Shown here: piece by piece, positions 46,501-57,355 of the stretch
How positions within the stretch are numbered: position 1 is the stretch's first letter
Layout: each line of letters opens with the position of its first letter
Translations under genes and position numbers: made by a program
Assembly (NCBI GenBank): GCA_037974665.1
Contig: CM075767.1
Coordinates: 89,988,644 to 90,052,643, forward strand
Source: Ehretia macrophylla
Lineage: Eukaryota > Streptophyta > Magnoliopsida > Boraginales > Ehretiaceae
DNA: 64,000 nt
Direction: 5' to 3'
The notes under the pieces: generated by a model
The model's database searches: none
The model's input: the letters and a program-made list of their open reading frames with translations, nothing else
Told to the model about the DNA's origin: nothing

Positions 46501-48189
46501 AATATGAGGCAGCGGAGATGGCTAGAGCTATTGGGTGGTTATAACTGTTCTATTAACTATGTGCCAGGTAAGGCAAATGTTGTTGCTGATGCTTTGAGCC
46601 GAAAGGCTACTGTTGCAAGCTTGATTATCAAGGACTGGGAGACTTTGGAAGAAATTTGTTCATGGAAACCAGAAGCTACTGAGGTAGGGATTCGGTTTGC
46701 TAGTTTACAGATTCAGTCAGGGTTGCTAGCACAGATCAGAGAGGCTCAGAAGACTGATCCTCACATCTTGAAGATCCAAGAAAAAGCTAAAGGGGGAGAG
46801 TCGGAGTTTAAATTTCATGCAGATGGCATTTTCAGGTTCAGGGATAGAGTATGTGTTCCTGATGATCCGACTTTGAAGAATGAGATCCTGTCCGAGGCAC
46901 ATAATTCGAGGTACACGATTCACCCGGGCAGTACTAAGATGTATAGAGATTTGAAGCAACACTTCTGGTGGAACAATATGAAGAGGGAGATTGCTGGGTA
47001 TGTATCCAGATGTTTGACTTGTCAGAGGGTTAAAGTTGAGCATCAGAGGCCAGCCGGACTTCTACAGCCGTTATCGATTCCGCAATGGAAGTGGGTACAT
47101 ATTACAATGGACCTTGTGACCGATCTTCCTAGATCTCCGAGAGGATGTGATTCTGTTTGGGTTGTTGTGGACCGCTTGACTAAAGTTACACATTTTATTC
47201 CCGTGAACAAACAGGATAGCCTTGATAAGCTAGCTGAATTGTATGTTGCTAATATTGTGAGATTGCATGGAGTACCACAGAGTATAGTGTCAGATAGGGA
47301 TCCCAGATTCAGATCTCGTTTTTGGCAGAAGTTGCAAGAGGCCATGGGAACTAAGTTGAGCTTCAGTACTGCATATCATCCGCAAACTGATGGCCAGTCT
47401 GAGAGAACCATCAGGATTTTGGAAGACATGCTTCGAGCATGTGTGCTTGACTTTGGGAAGAATTGGGAGAAGTTTTTGCCTTTAGCGGAGTTCGCCTACA
47501 ACAATAGTTATCAATCTACTATAGGTATGGCTCCCTACGAGGCGTTGTATGGTCGTAAATGCAGATCCCCGTTATATTGGGAGGAGGTTGGAGAGATGAG
47601 AACAGTTGATCCGACTATGTTACCTGAGATGATTAAGATGGTAGATAATGTTCACCTTATTCGCCAGCGTATGCTTACAGCTCAGAGTCGTCAGAAGAGT
47701 TATGCAGATAAGCACCGTCGGGATCTTAAGTTTGATTTGGGAGATTGGGTGTTTCTTAAGATTTCTCCACGGAAGGGATTGATTCGGCACGGTAAGAGCG
47801 GGAAGCTTAGTCCCAGGTATGTGGGTCCGTATGAGATCACCGAAAAGGTAGGTCCTTTGGCTTATCGATTAGCTTTGCCTCCGAGCTTGTCGCGACTGCA
47901 TGATGTGTTTCACGTGTCTATGTTGAAGAAGTATCATCCAGACCCTTCGCATGTACTTGAACCAGAGCCTTTACAGATTGAAGAGAAGTTGTCCTACGAA
48001 GAGAAACCGATTAGAATTGTGGATCGGAAGATTCAAGAGCTTCGCAGAAAGAGTATTCCGTTAGTGAAGGTTCTGTGGAATCATCATGGGTTTGAGGAAG
48101 CGACATGGGAAAGAGAGGACCAAGTTCGGGATCAGTATCCGGAGTTGTTTGTTGACCAGGTAAGAATTGCGTGGGCGCAATTGTTTTAA
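43573..48189 (+). CDS. gag-pol: Gag-Pol polyprotein of Tekay-type chromovirus
   Basis: One uninterrupted 1538-codon frame starting MPPRRGTQG, the usual start for this family. Domains by residue: Gag core about 90-225; Q/P-rich linker 255-320; two CX2CX4HX4C zinc knuckles (C322, C325, H330, C335; C342, C345, H350, C355); aspartic protease with D418-P-G-A-T-H; reverse transcriptase about 610-790 with D690 ([10 protein letters not shown]) and the FIDD motif D754-D755; RNase H with D901, E938 and D963; integrase with a zinc finger H1110, H1117, C1147, C1150 and catalytic D1180, D1241, E1277 (DD35E); GPY motif at 1418-1420; chromodomain about 1475-1527 with W1502 and W1512. The stop is 11 bp before the 3' LTR, overlapping the polypurine tract. 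The polyprotein would be cut by its own protease, and the products make virus-like particles, copy the RNA and integrate the DNA. All expected catalytic residues are present; the only odd one is P419 where D-S/T-G is usual. Confidence 0.97.
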   Translation: MPPRRGTQGIGSDEEAAEQGQQPLPEQFMASITTALDRSTQELQGQRQDRINPQGNQANPGGQGYRVENNQLEKFLRHEPGKFFGEPDDEAAERWINRVEKIFTALRYTDEARIDYASFLFEGDAEQWWNTVRLRWDCEDVPHLWDDFVSEFRDKYIPEMAMERREDEFVALKQGNMTVAQYEARFVSLSRYMPELVRPARRMIHRFVRGLRMDIQLHLTGQTYTTFPEAVQAASKFEKRKAEMLAQTSQPSKKQFLGQSSQSQPRQYQASAQGPQQRSYQPQQQIQARLAVTRPQQGGTVPTPARAPAPTGNTAVRQNQQCDYCNRPGHIEANCWRKSGKCTGCGSDEHRVKDCPKFNNVQGRGGGRGVQNRAAGARPAQRVQARVFALDAEELPDNTAIVEGTFLLNTQPVKVLIDPGATHSFITPACARSVNVCIDNLPHEVEVSTPLGAKFVAESICKSCDICIENRKFPADLIILPFRDFDIILGMDWLGKYYAQLDCRTKIVYLKVPDLPVLEIIGNCRAARIPLLSAIKTSKLLNRGCEAYLAYLINQPADKLSLKEVPIGRDFPGVFPEELPGLPPDREIEFVIDLVPGTAPISRSPYRMASAELQELKIQLQNLLEKGFIQRTSSPWGARVLFVRKKDGTLRLCIDYRGLNQVTIKNKYPLPLIEELFDQLQGASVYSKLDLRQGYYQLRIRSDDIPNTAFRTRYGHYEFVVLPFGLTNAPAAFMDLMQRVFRPYLDQFVVIFIDDILVYSKNEAEHEQHLRIVLQTLQENKLFAKFSKCEFWLNQISFLGHIISDRGILVDPAKIEVVSAWKRPETVPEIRSFLGLAGYYRRFVKDFSKISGPLSQLTRKKVAYNWDAKCESSFQELKKRLTTAPILALPEGTENFVVYSDASKEGLGCVLMQNGKVIAYASRKLKPYEVNYPTHDLELAAVVFALKKWRHYLWGCRFEIFTDHKSLKYLFSQKDLNMRQRRWLELLGGYNCSINYVPGKANVVADALSRKATVASLIIKDWETLEEICSWKPEATEVGIRFASLQIQSGLLAQIREAQKTDPHILKIQEKAKGGESEFKFHADGIFRFRDRVCVPDDPTLKNEILSEAHNSRYTIHPGSTKMYRDLKQHFWWNNMKREIAGYVSRCLTCQRVKVEHQRPAGLLQPLSIPQWKWVHITMDLVTDLPRSPRGCDSVWVVVDRLTKVTHFIPVNKQDSLDKLAELYVANIVRLHGVPQSIVSDRDPRFRSRFWQKLQEAMGTKLSFSTAYHPQTDGQSERTIRILEDMLRACVLDFGKNWEKFLPLAEFAYNNSYQSTIGMAPYEALYGRKCRSPLYWEEVGEMRTVDPTMLPEMIKMVDNVHLIRQRMLTAQSRQKSYADKHRRDLKFDLGDWVFLKISPRKGLIRHGKSGKLSPRYVGPYEITEKVGPLAYRLALPPSLSRLHDVFHVSMLKKYHPDPSHVLEPEPLQIEEKLSYEEKPIRIVDRKIQELRRKSIPLVKVLWNHHGFEEATWEREDQVRDQYPELFVDQVRIAWAQLF

Positions 48190-48200
48190 GGGGGAGAGGG
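48188..48200 (+). other. Polypurine tract
   Basis: AAGGGGGAGAGGG lies directly against the 3' LTR and overlaps the last two bases of the gag-pol stop codon. It is the expected primer site for plus-strand DNA synthesis. Confidence 0.92.
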
Positions 48201-50499
48201 TGTAATACCCGAGCCCGGAATATGAATTTTCTTTGTTTATTATTTTGAAAATTATATTTCCTTAAAATCTTTGTGAATTAATTGTTACATTCTCACCGAC
48301 GCAACGTGCATTGCATTTAAGGAGCGATAGCTAGATAACGATTTCCAGTCCTCAGCAAATAGTGAAACTAGTATTTAGATGACTTAAATTTTATATTTTA
48401 AATATTTCTAGCTTTATTTGAACTTACCATAGCTGAAACGGCTTTAAAACGAGCGAAATAGGGCCCTTTGACCAAGTTTTAAGTGGTTTGACCTTGGACC
48501 TTTGACCCTTTGACCTTTTGACCTTTAATTAAGCAATTAAGTAAGCAAAATAAGAAAAAAAATAGCAGCAAACAGCAGCAGCAGGCCGTGAGTCTCCATA
48601 GAGAAAAAAAAAAAAAAACCTTTCAACTTCTCTACGTTCAATCTTCGCGAGAGCTCGTGCGGGGTGATTACCGAGGCAACCAACGTTGTTTTCCTAGCGA
48701 CTAGGAGTACCTAAGGTGAGGGAAGCATGTTATTTGCGCATTTATACGTTGTGTTAGTTAACTTTATCAGTTTTTAGATTTATCCGTAGATCGTTATTTA
48801 AAGCGAATTGATGCTTCTAAAATGTTCCTTAGCATTGGTAGAACATGTATTTATGGCTTTGTAACATTTTCTGCGGTTAAATGTTGTGATTGCAACTTGA
48901 ATTGTGATATGAATAGTACTTTGTGAATAGTAAAACCTTGAAACGTTAAAATTGCGCCGTTATGCTTTCCGTTGATGTAGAAACGTGCTAGGTATGCTAG
49001 AATGCTAAAATGTGTGGTTTGTTTGGGTTGCGTAGTGGAAAAAACGAGAATTAAGCCTTTGGGAAAGTCGGGGTCGTTTAGGTCGACTTTTGCGTTTTCT
49101 CATTTTGCGTGTTGGCATTGCTTCGGGAAGCCATGGAAGCACTTTTGGTGCGATTATGGCGTTGGTTGGGTGTTTGGTTGTTGTAGTTGTAGTTCAAACG
49201 AGAAAGGGGGAAAATCGGGACTTTGCGCGAGTTCTAGGGTAAAGTAAGGTTTCGGGGTCTTTAGACGTGCCTTATGGTGACCTAGGAGGGTTGGCGAAGT
49301 CGGTTTCCAGAACTCGTGGCTCGTTTGGAAATGGTAGCATTTTGACAGTTGGGGCCGATTTGTGTTTTTGTGTGTTTACTTGTCTTTATGCTTATAGAAT
49401 GCTTAGAATTACCTGAATTACTTGTTTGAGTTGTTTTGGATTGAATTGCTTATCAAATTGCTGCTATTGCGTGCGAGAGTAACCTACTTTGTTATTCTCC
49501 CACGTGTGGTTTATCGCTTGTTTATTGCTTGTTTATTGTCTTGTATCGAGTCTTGCATGGCATAGTGTCTCGCACGTGAGTGATGGGCCTCTCTGGGTAG
49601 CCTTGGGTTGCCAGTGTTGGTTGCTCTAGCTCCGTTGCTATTCCCTTTCTCGCTTGGGTTGCCTCCCAGGGAGATTTGGGTCGTAGGATTGATGGATACT
49701 TCCGGAGTATTCCAAACTGGTGTTATAAGGTTGTTTTGGGCCGGCGCGTCGTCATCGAATTCGTGTTTGAAAGTGGTTCGTGAAAAGAGTATCGTATCCT
49801 TTGATTGAGTGTTTGCAGCTTTAAATACTTGCCTTGCTTTATTGTTGGCTTTGGATGTATCTTTATATGTTTTGTATGTATTGCTTGGCTAATTGCATTG
49901 CATACTCCTCTCATCTCCGTCCTTGAGACCAATTGCCCTCGCTGAGCAATAGTTTTTGCTCATTCCTCTCTATACTATGTTTTTACAGGAGTAGTTGAGG
50001 CAGACCCTCTCGAGGTAATTGAGGAGGAGGAGCAGGTGGAGGTGTTTCCGTGATAGCACTTACCTGCTTTGCTGGTGGTTGGTTACCAGTTTTGTGCAAA
50101 CCTTGATGTTATGTATATTCCGTGAAGGAAGATTAATTTTGAGGCTTGTAGCCTTGTATATATATTTTCTAGTTGAGATCTTTATTAGTTTTATGTTGAA
50201 ATGGATTAAAGTTTGTAAGTTGTAAACTTATACTCGGATGACTAGTGAAGATTGCATGCTAATGGCTAATGGTTTAGTGGCATAAGTACTTGTGTAGTAT
50301 GCATATCATTTTTGGTTTGGAAAGTTGGATAATAAGAAATGTATGTTTTATAGAAAGTTGGCTTGTTTTGATTATTTTATAGCTTTTGCAAGTGTTATAT
50401 TGATTTTAGGGTTTTCAAATTGTCCGCGGAACAGAGGAGACTCCGTCCGTGTGTCGGGTCCGGGCTTGGCCTTTTGCGGGGTTGGGTCGGGGCGTGACA
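48201..50499 (+). repeat. 3' LTR
   Basis: 2299 bp with the same termini as the 5' LTR. Differences concentrate in the last 70 bp (TCAAATTG, GGAACAGAGGAG) and the first 480 bp. The element ends exactly at 50499, from the CA terminus and the duplicated GCAAC. Confidence 0.96.
48468..48523 (+). promoter_or_regulatory. Cluster of five TTGACC motifs in the 3' LTR
   Basis: The same five motifs with identical spacing, at 48468, 48488, 48502, 48510 and 48518. In this position they could act on downstream 5S spacer rather than on the element. Confidence 0.48.
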
Positions 50500-50504
50500 G
50501 CAAC
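50500..50504. repeat. Target-site duplication, right copy (GCAAC)
   Basis: Second copy of the 5-bp duplication; the spacer then continues as CCTGACCAGGGC. Five bp is the usual stagger for Ty3/gypsy integrases. Confidence 0.96.
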
Positions 50505-50531
50505 CCTGACCAGGGCAAAAAAAATTGAAAA

Positions 50532-50651
50532 GGGGGTGCAGCATGTGGACTTCCCAGGGGGTCACCCATCATAGTACTACTCTCGCCCAATCACGCTTAA
50601 CTTCGGAGTTCGGATGGGATCCGGTGCATTAGTGCTGGTATGATCGCACCC
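50532..50651 (-). rRNA. 5S: 5S rRNA, array copy 62
   Basis: Full-length; first copy after the retrotransposon. Differences: 40 A>C, 61 C>A (A box), 81 G>T (C box), 106 T>A, 108 G>A, 111 T>C. The retroelement's 3' LTR ends 32 bp beyond this gene's 3' end in the RNA sense, so its T4 and T8 terminator tracts are kept but the rest of its downstream spacer is displaced by 9.5 kb. Confidence 0.91.
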
Positions 50652-51206
50652 GTCATGTTGAGGGCACAATTCCTATATATGTTAACGGTTCACAGTGCTA
50701 GCCTAGAGAGATGGCACATTGAAAAGGCCCAATGGGCTTAACGACAACCCATCCACTTCAACAACGCAGCTTCCTCGCAAGGTGTGATATCGAGACGTTG
50801 TAGGGCCCTCTGATGTTCCGAGAGTCATGTTGTCGTCCTTTTAACTACTCACGACGTACGATCCGGTACGGAAAAATAGAGCAAAAGATGAAAAGTGGAA
50901 TGAAACTGATGAAAACGTTCAATTTTGGGCTGCAAAATTGGCACATCGAGCAATCTGGCTGCCCCCGTCGTAGAGCTCTACGAGAGCTTTTCAACGGTAT
51001 GCTTTGTGCCGCGTAACTCCTTACGGATCAAAAGTTATGGGCACCGGAGCGAGGGAGGCCTGGTCACAAACCCTACGCCCTCGGTTTGCCGCCCGACCTC
51101 TACGTGAAGCGAAGTTGTCTTGCCCAATGTTCCGTGGGATTCGGTAATAGAGATTTGGTGGATAAAGTATCTTGGCAACCCTAGCCAGGGCAAAAAAAAT
51201 TGAAAA

Positions 51207-51326
51207 GGGGGTGCAACACGAGGACTTCCCAGGGGGTCACCCATCCTAGTACTACTCTCGCCCAAGCACACTTAACTTCGGAGTTCTGATGGGATCCGGT
51301 GCATTAGTGCTAGTATGATGGCATCC
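51207..51326 (-). rRNA. 5S: 5S rRNA, array copy 63
   Basis: Full-length, four differences: 3 G>A, 7 G>C, 15 C>T, 57 C>T (A box). IE and C box are intact. Confidence 0.92.
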
Positions 51327-51883
51327 GTCATGTTGAGGGCACAATTCCTATATGTATTAATGGTTCACAGAGCCAGCCTAGAGAGATGGCCCATTCAATA
51401 GGACCAATGGGCTTAACGACAACCCATCCGCTTCAACAACGCAGCATGCTTGCAAGACGTGATATCGACACGTTATAGGGCCCTCTGATGTCTAGCGAGT
51501 CAGGTTGTCATCCTTTTAACAGTTCACAACGTACGATCCGGGACGGAAAAACAAAGCAAAAGAAGAAAAGTGGCCTGAAACTGATGAAACCATTCGATTT
51601 TGGGCTACAAAAACAGGCATAGCGAGTGAGCTAACTGCCCCCGTTGTAGAGCTTTCAGAGAGCTTTGCAACGTTATGCTGTGCGCCGCGTAACTCCTTAC
51701 GGATCAAAAGTTATGGGCACCGGAGTGACGGAGACCTGGTCACAAACCATACGCCCTAGGTTTGCTGGCCCAGCCTCTACGTGAAGCGAAGTTGTCTTTT
51801 CCAATGTTCCGTCGGATTGGGTAATAGAGATTTGGCGGATAAAGTATCTTGGCAACCCTAACCAGGGCATAAAAAATTGAAAA

Positions 51884-52003
51884 GGGGATGCAGCACGAGG
51901 ACTTTCCAGGGGGTCAGCCATCCTAGTACTACTCTCGCCCAAGCACGCTTAACTTCGGAGTTCTGATGGGATCCGGTGCATTAGTGCTGGTATGATCGCA
52001 CCC
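51884..52003 (-). rRNA. 5S: 5S rRNA, array copy 64
   Basis: Full-length, four differences: 87 G>C (C box), 99 G>A, 111 T>C, 116 C>T. A box and IE are intact. Confidence 0.92.
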
Positions 52004-52559
52004 GTTAAGTTGAGGGCACAATTCCTATATGTGTTAACGATTCACAGTACCAGCCAAGAGAGATAGCCCATTCAAAAGGCCCAATGGGCTTAACGACAAC
52101 CCATCCGCTTCAACAATGCAGCATGCTCGCCAGACGTGGTATCGACCCGTTGTAGGGCCCTCTGATGTCCCGCGAGTCAGGTTGTGGTCCATTCAACAGC
52201 TCACAAAGTACGATCCGGGATGGAAAAACAGGGTAAAAGAAGAAAAGTGGCCTGATACTGATGAAAACGTTCAATTTTGGGCTCCAAAAAGGGCACAGCG
52301 AGCAAGCAAGATGCTCTCTTCGTAGAGCACTCAGAGAGCTTTGCAACGGTATGTTGTGCGCCGCGTAACTCCTTACGGATCAAAAGTTATGGGCACCGGA
52401 GAGATGGAGACCTGGTCACAAACCCTACGCCCTCGGTTTGGGGGCCCAGCCTCTACGTGAAGCGAAGTTGTCTTGCCCAATGTTCCCGGGGATTCGGTAA
52501 TAGAGATTTGGTGGATAAATTATCTTGGCAACCCTAACCAGGGCAAAAAAAATTGAAAA

Positions 52560-52679
52560 GGGGTTGCAACACGAGGACTTCCTAGGGGTTCAGTCATCCT
52601 AGTACTACTCTCGCCCAAGCACGCTTCACTTCGGAGTTCTGATGGGATCCGGTGCATTAGTGCTGGTATGATCGCACCC
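52560..52679 (-). rRNA. 5S: 5S rRNA, array copy 65
   Basis: Full-length. Differences: 53 T>G (A box), 86 G>A, 87 G>C, 91 C>A and 97 G>A (C box), 116 C>A. Counterpart of truncated copy 71 in the six-unit pattern. Confidence 0.9.
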
Positions 52680-53235
52680 GTGAAGTTGATGGCACAATTC
52701 CTATATATGTTAACGGTTCATAGTGCCAGCCTAGAGAGATATCCAATTCAAAGGCCCAATGGTCTTAACGACAACCCATCCGCTTCAACAACACAGCATC
52801 CTCGCAAGACGTGATATCGACACGTTGTAGGGCCCTCTGATGTCCCGCGAGTCATGTTGTCGTCCTTTTAACAGCTCACATCGTACGATCCGGGATGGAA
52901 AAACAGAGCAAAAGGAGAAAAGTAGACTAAAACTGATGAAAACGTTCGATTTTGGGCTCCAAAAACAGGCACAGCGAGCAAGCTGGCTATCCCCGTCGTA
53001 GACCTCTCAAAGAGCTTTGCAACGGTATGCTGCGCGCTGCGAAACTCCTTACGGATCAAAAGTTATGGGCACCGGAGTGACAGAGACCTGGTCACAAACC
53101 TTAAGCCCTCGGTTTGCGGGCCCGGCCTCTACGTGTAGCGAAGTTGTCTTGCCCAATATTCCGTGGGATTCAGTAATAGAGATTTGGTGGATAAAGTACC
53201 TTGGCAACCCTAACCATGTCAAAAAAAATTGAAAA

Positions 53236-53355
53236 TGGGGTACAACACGAGGACTTCCCAGGGGGTCACCCATCCTAGTACTACTCTTGCCCAAGCACGC
53301 TTAACTTCGGAGTTCTGATAGGATCCGATGCATTAGCGCTGCTTTGATCGCACCC
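53236..53355 (-). rRNA. 5S: 5S rRNA, array copy 66
   Basis: Full-length. Differences: 12 T>A, 14 C>G, 19 A>G, 28 C>T, 36 C>T, 68 G>A (IE), 114 C>T, 120 C>A. It shares the 14 C>G variant with copies 72, 74 and 75. Confidence 0.9.
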
Positions 53356-53841
53356 ATCAAGTTGAGGGCACAATTCCTATATGTGTTAACGGTTCACAAT
53401 GCCAGCCTAGAGATATATCCCATTCAGAAGGCCCAATGGGATTAACGACAACCCATCCGCTTCAACAACGCAGCATCCTCGCAAGACGTGATATCGACAC
53501 GTTGTAGGGCCCTCTGATGTCCCGCGAGTCAGGTTGTCGTCCTTTTAACAGCTCACGACGTACGATCCGTGACGGAAAAACATAGGAAAAGAAGAAAAGT
53601 GGCCTGAAATTGATGAAAACGTACGATTTTGGGCTTCAAAAATGGGCACAGCGAACAAGCTGCTGCCCCCGTCGTAGAGCTCTCAAGGAGCTTTGCAACG
53701 GTATGCTGTGCACCGCGTTACTCCTTACGAATCAAAAGTTATGGGCACCGGAGCGACAGAAACCTGGTCACAAACCCGACGCCCTCGGTTTGCTGGCCCG
53801 GCCTCAACGTGAAGCGAAGTTGTCTTGCTCAATGTTCCGTG

Positions 53842-53846
53842 GGATA
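53842..53846. other. About 23-bp spacer deletion junction
   Basis: TTCCGTGGGAT passes directly to AAAGTATC, losing the TCGGTAATAGAGATTTGG stretch. GGAT stands at both ends in intact units. The unit is 653 bp. The otherwise similar unit 4 kb away (57841-57870) lacks this deletion, so it post-dates that duplication. Confidence 0.86.
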
Positions 53847-53888
53847 AAGTATCTTGGCAACCCTAACCAGAGCAAAAAAAATGGAAAA

Positions 53889-54008
53889 GGAGATGCAGCA
53901 GGAGTACTTCCCAGGGGTTCAGCCATCCTAGTACTACTCTCGCCCAAGCACGCTTAACTTCGGAGTTCTGATGGGATCCCGTGCATTCGTGCTGGTATGA
54001 TTGCATCC
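53889..54008 (-). rRNA. 5S: 5S rRNA, array copy 67
   Basis: Full-length. Differences: 3 G>A, 7 G>A, 21 T>G, 29 C>G, 87 G>C and 91 C>A (C box), 104 C>A, 108 G>C, 111 T>C and two terminal changes. Its downstream spacer has the 53842 deletion. The 3' half resembles copy 73; the 5' half resembles copy 76. Confidence 0.88.
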
Positions 54009-54565
54009 ATCATGTTGAGGGCACAATTCCTATATGTGTTAACGGTTCACAGTGCTAGCCTAGAGAGATAGCCCTTTCAAAAGGCCCAATGTGCTTAACG
54101 ACAACCCATCCGCTTCAACAACGCAGCATCCTCGCAAGACGTGATATCGACACGTTGTAGGTCCCTCTGATGTCCCGCGAGTCAGGTTGTCATCCTATTA
54201 CCAGCTTACGACGCACAATTCGGGAAGGAAAAATAGTGAAAAAGAAGAAAAGTGGTATGAAACTGATGAAAACGTTCGATTTTGGGCACCAAAAATGGGT
54301 ACGACGAGCAACCTGGCTACCCCCTTCGTAGAGCTCTCAGAGAGCTTTGCAACGGTATGCTGTACGCCGCGTAACTCTTTACGGATCAAAAGTTATGGGC
54401 ACCGTAGCGACGGAGACCTGGTCACAAACCCTACGCCTTCGGTTTGCGAGCCCGGATTCTACGTGAAGCGAAGTTGTCTTGCCCAAAGTTCCGTGGGATT
54501 CGCTAATAGAGATTTGGTTGATAAAGTATCTTGGCAACCTTAACCAGGACAAAAAAAATTGAAAA

Positions 54566-54685
54566 GGGGGTGCAACACGAGGACTTCCCAGGGGGTCACC
54601 CATAATAGTACTACCCTCGCCCAAGCACGCTTAACTTCGGAGTTCTGATGGGATCCGGTGCATTAGTGCTGGTATGATCGCACCC
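54566..54685 (-). rRNA. 5S: 5S rRNA, array copy 68
   Basis: Full-length and close to consensus: 71 A>G (IE), 81 G>T and 82 G>T (C box). The 5' third is perfect. Confidence 0.93.
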
Positions 54686-55241
54686 GTCATGTTGAGGGCA
54701 CAATTCCTATATGTGTTAACGGTTCACAGTGCCAGCCTAGAGAGATGGCCCATTCAAAAGGCCCAATGGGCTTATCGACAACCCATCCGCTTCAACAATG
54801 CAGGATCCTCGCAAAACGTGATATCGACACGTTGTAGGGCCGTCTGACGTCCTGAGAGTCATGTTGTCGTCCTTTTAACAACTCACGACGTACGATCCGG
54901 GACGGAAAAATAGAGCAAAAGAAGAAAAGTGGACTGAAACTGATGAAAACGTTCAATTTTGGGCTTCAAAATTGGGCACAGCGAGCAATCTGGCTGCCCC
55001 CGCCGTAGAGCTCTATGAGAGCGTTGCAACGGTATGCTGTGCCCCGCGCAACTCCTTACGGAGCAAAAGTTATGGGCACCGGAGCGACGGGGGCCTGGTC
55101 ACAAACCCTATGCCCTCGGTTTGCTACAAGGCCTCTACGTGAAGCGAAGTTCTCTTGCCCAATGTTCTGTGGGATTCGGTAATAGAGATTTGGTGGATAA
55201 AGTGTCTTGGCAACCCTAACCAGGGCAAAAAAAATTGAAAA

Positions 55242-55361
55242 GGGGGTGCAACATAAGGACTTCCCAGGGGGTCACCCATCCTAGTACTACTCTCGCCCAA
55301 GCACGCTTAACTTCGGAGTTCTGATGGGATCTGGTGCATTAGTGCTGGTATGATCACACCC
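55242..55361 (-). rRNA. 5S: 5S rRNA, array copy 69
   Basis: Full-length, four transitions: 6 C>T, 30 G>A, 107 C>T, 108 G>A. All three internal control regions match the consensus, making it a good candidate for an active copy. Confidence 0.94.
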
Positions 55362-55917
55362 GTCATGTTGAGGGCAAAATTCCTATATGTGTTAATGGTT
55401 CACAAAGCCAGCCTAGAGAGATGGTCCATTCAATAGGCCCAATGGGCTTAACGACAACCCAACCGCTTCAACAATGCCGCATCCTCGCATGACGTGATAT
55501 CGACACATTGTAGGGCCCTCTGATGTCCCGCGAGTCAGGTTGTCGTCCTTTTAACAGCTCACGACGTACAATTCGGGACGAAAAAACAGAGCAAAAGAAG
55601 AAAAGTGGACTGAAACTGATGAAAACGTTCGATTTTGGGCTCCAAAATGGGTACAGTGAGCAAGCAAGCTGCCCCATTCGTAGAGCTCTCAGAGAGATTT
55701 GCAACGGTATGCTGTGCACCGCGTAACTCCTTACGGATCAAAAGTTATGGGCACCGGAACGACGGAGACCTGGTCATAAACCCTACGCCCTCGGTTTGCG
55801 GGCCCAGCCTCTACGTGAAGCGAAGTTGTCTAGCCCATTGTTCCGTGGGATTCGGTAATAGAGATTTGGTGGATAAAGTACCTTGGCAACCCTAACCAGG
55901 GCAAAAAAAATTGAAAA

Positions 55918-56037
55918 AGGGATGCAGCACGAGGACTTCCCAGGGGATCAGCCATCCTATTACTACTCTCACCCAAGCACGCTTAACTTCGGAGTTCTGA
56001 TTGGATCCGATGCATTAGTGCTGGTATGATCACACCC
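55918..56037 (-). rRNA. 5S: 5S rRNA, array copy 70
   Basis: Full-length. Differences: 6 C>T, 28 C>T, 36 C>A, 67 C>T (IE), 78 C>A, 87 G>C and 91 C>T (C box), 111 T>C, and two terminal changes. Confidence 0.88.
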
Positions 56038-56593
56038 GTCAAGTTGTGGGCACAATACCTATATGTGTTAACGGTTCACAGTCCCAGCCTAGAGAGATGG
56101 CCCATTCAAAAGGCCCATTGGGCTTAACGACAACCCTTCCGCTTCAACAACGCAGCATCCTCGCAAGACGTTATATCGACACGTTGTAGGGCCCTCTGAC
56201 GTCCCGCGAGTCAGGTTGTTGTCCTTTGAACACCTCACGACATACGATCCGGGACGAAAAAACAGAGCAAAAGAAGAAAAGTGGATTGAAACTGATGAAA
56301 ACGTTCAATTTTGGGCTCCAAAAAGGGCATAGCGAGCAAGCAAGCTGCCCTCGTCGTAGAGCACTCAAAGAGCATTGCAACGGTATGTTGTGCGCCGCGT
56401 AACTCCTTACGGATCAAAAGTTATGGGCACCGGAGCGACGGAGACCTGGTCACAAACCCTAAGCCCTCGGTTTGCGGGCCCGGACTCTACATGAAGCGAA
56501 GTTGTCTTGCCCAATGTTCTGTGGGATTCGGTAATAAAGATTTGGTGGATAAAGTATCTTGGCAACCCTAACCAGGGCAAAAAAAATTGAAAA

Positions 56594-56679
56594 GGGGGTG
56601 CAGTCTACTCTCACCCAAGCACGCTTAACTTCGGAGTTCTGATGGGATCCGGTGCATTAGTGCTGGTATGATCGCACCC
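56594..56679 (-). pseudogene. 5S rRNA with internal deletion, array copy 71
   Basis: 86 bp instead of 120. The plus strand passes from GGGGGTGCAG directly to TCTACTCTC, so about 34 bp (RNA-sense positions near 77-110) are gone. This removes the whole C box. The 5' part, including A box and IE, is otherwise close to consensus apart from 67 C>T. TFIIIA binding and RNA folding should both fail. Confidence 0.94.
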
Positions 56680-57235
56680 GTGAAGTTGCGGGCACAATTC
56701 CTATATATGTTAACGGTTCACAGTGCCAGCCTAGAGAGATAGCCAATTTGAAAGGCCCAATGGGCTTAATGACAACCCATCCGCTTCAACAACGCAGCAT
56801 CCTCGCAAGACGTGATATCGACACGATGTAGGGCCCTCTGAAGTCCTGCGAGTCATGTTGTCGTCCTTTTAACAGCCCACATTGTATGATCCGGGATGGA
56901 AAAACAGAGCAAAAGAAGAAAAGTGGACTGAAACTGATTAAAACATTCGATTTTGGGTTAAAAAATAGGCACAGCGAGCAAGCTGGATGCCCTCGTCATA
57001 GACCTCTCAGAGAGCTTTGCAACGGTATGCTGCGCACCGCGTAACTCCTTACGGATCAAAAGTTATGGGCACCGGAGTGATGGAGACCCGGACACAAACC
57101 CTACGCCCTCGGTTTGCGGGCCCGGCCTCTACCTGTAGCGAAGTTGTCCTGACCAATATTCCGTGGGATTCAGTAATAGAGATTTGGTGGATAAAGTACC
57201 TTGGCAACCCTAACCAGGGCAAAGAAAATTGAAAA

Positions 57236-57355
57236 GGGGGTACAACACGAGGACTTCCCTGGGGGTCACCCATCCTAGTATTACTCTCGCCCAAGCACGC
57301 TTAACTTCGGAGTTCTAATAGGATCCGGTGCATTAGTGCTGCTCTGATTGCACCC
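57236..57355 (-). rRNA. 5S: 5S rRNA, array copy 72
   Basis: Full-length. Differences: 7 G>A, 12 T>G, 14 C>G, 36 C>T, 39 C>T, 75 G>A, 96 T>A (C box), 114 C>T. Counterpart of copy 66, 4000 bp away. Confidence 0.9.

Larger units (their letters stand above)
40964..50499 (+). mobile_element. Ty3/gypsy LTR retrotransposon, chromovirus, Tekay (Del) type, intact
   Basis: A complete 9536-bp element with 5' LTR, primer binding site, single gag-pol frame, polypurine tract and 3' LTR, bounded by TG...CA and a GCAAC duplication. The assignment rests on the order protease, reverse transcriptase, RNase H, integrase (Ty3/gypsy), the C-terminal chromodomain, the MPPRR start of Gag and the long 2.3-kb LTRs. 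These last features are typical of the Tekay/Del clade. It is inserted in a 5S spacer, in the opposite orientation to the 5S genes. Nothing in the element is visibly broken, so it looks autonomous. Confidence 0.96.

Noticed and set aside
43917-47345. Minus-strand frames opposite gag-pol
   Set aside because: They are shadows of the long plus-strand coding frame, with no recognisable protein features.
40964-50499. An endogenous pararetrovirus or an env-bearing retrovirus
   Set aside because: LTRs, tRNA-iMet PBS, integrase and target-site duplication fit a Ty3/gypsy element. There is no third frame between the end of pol and the 3' LTR, so no envelope-like gene.
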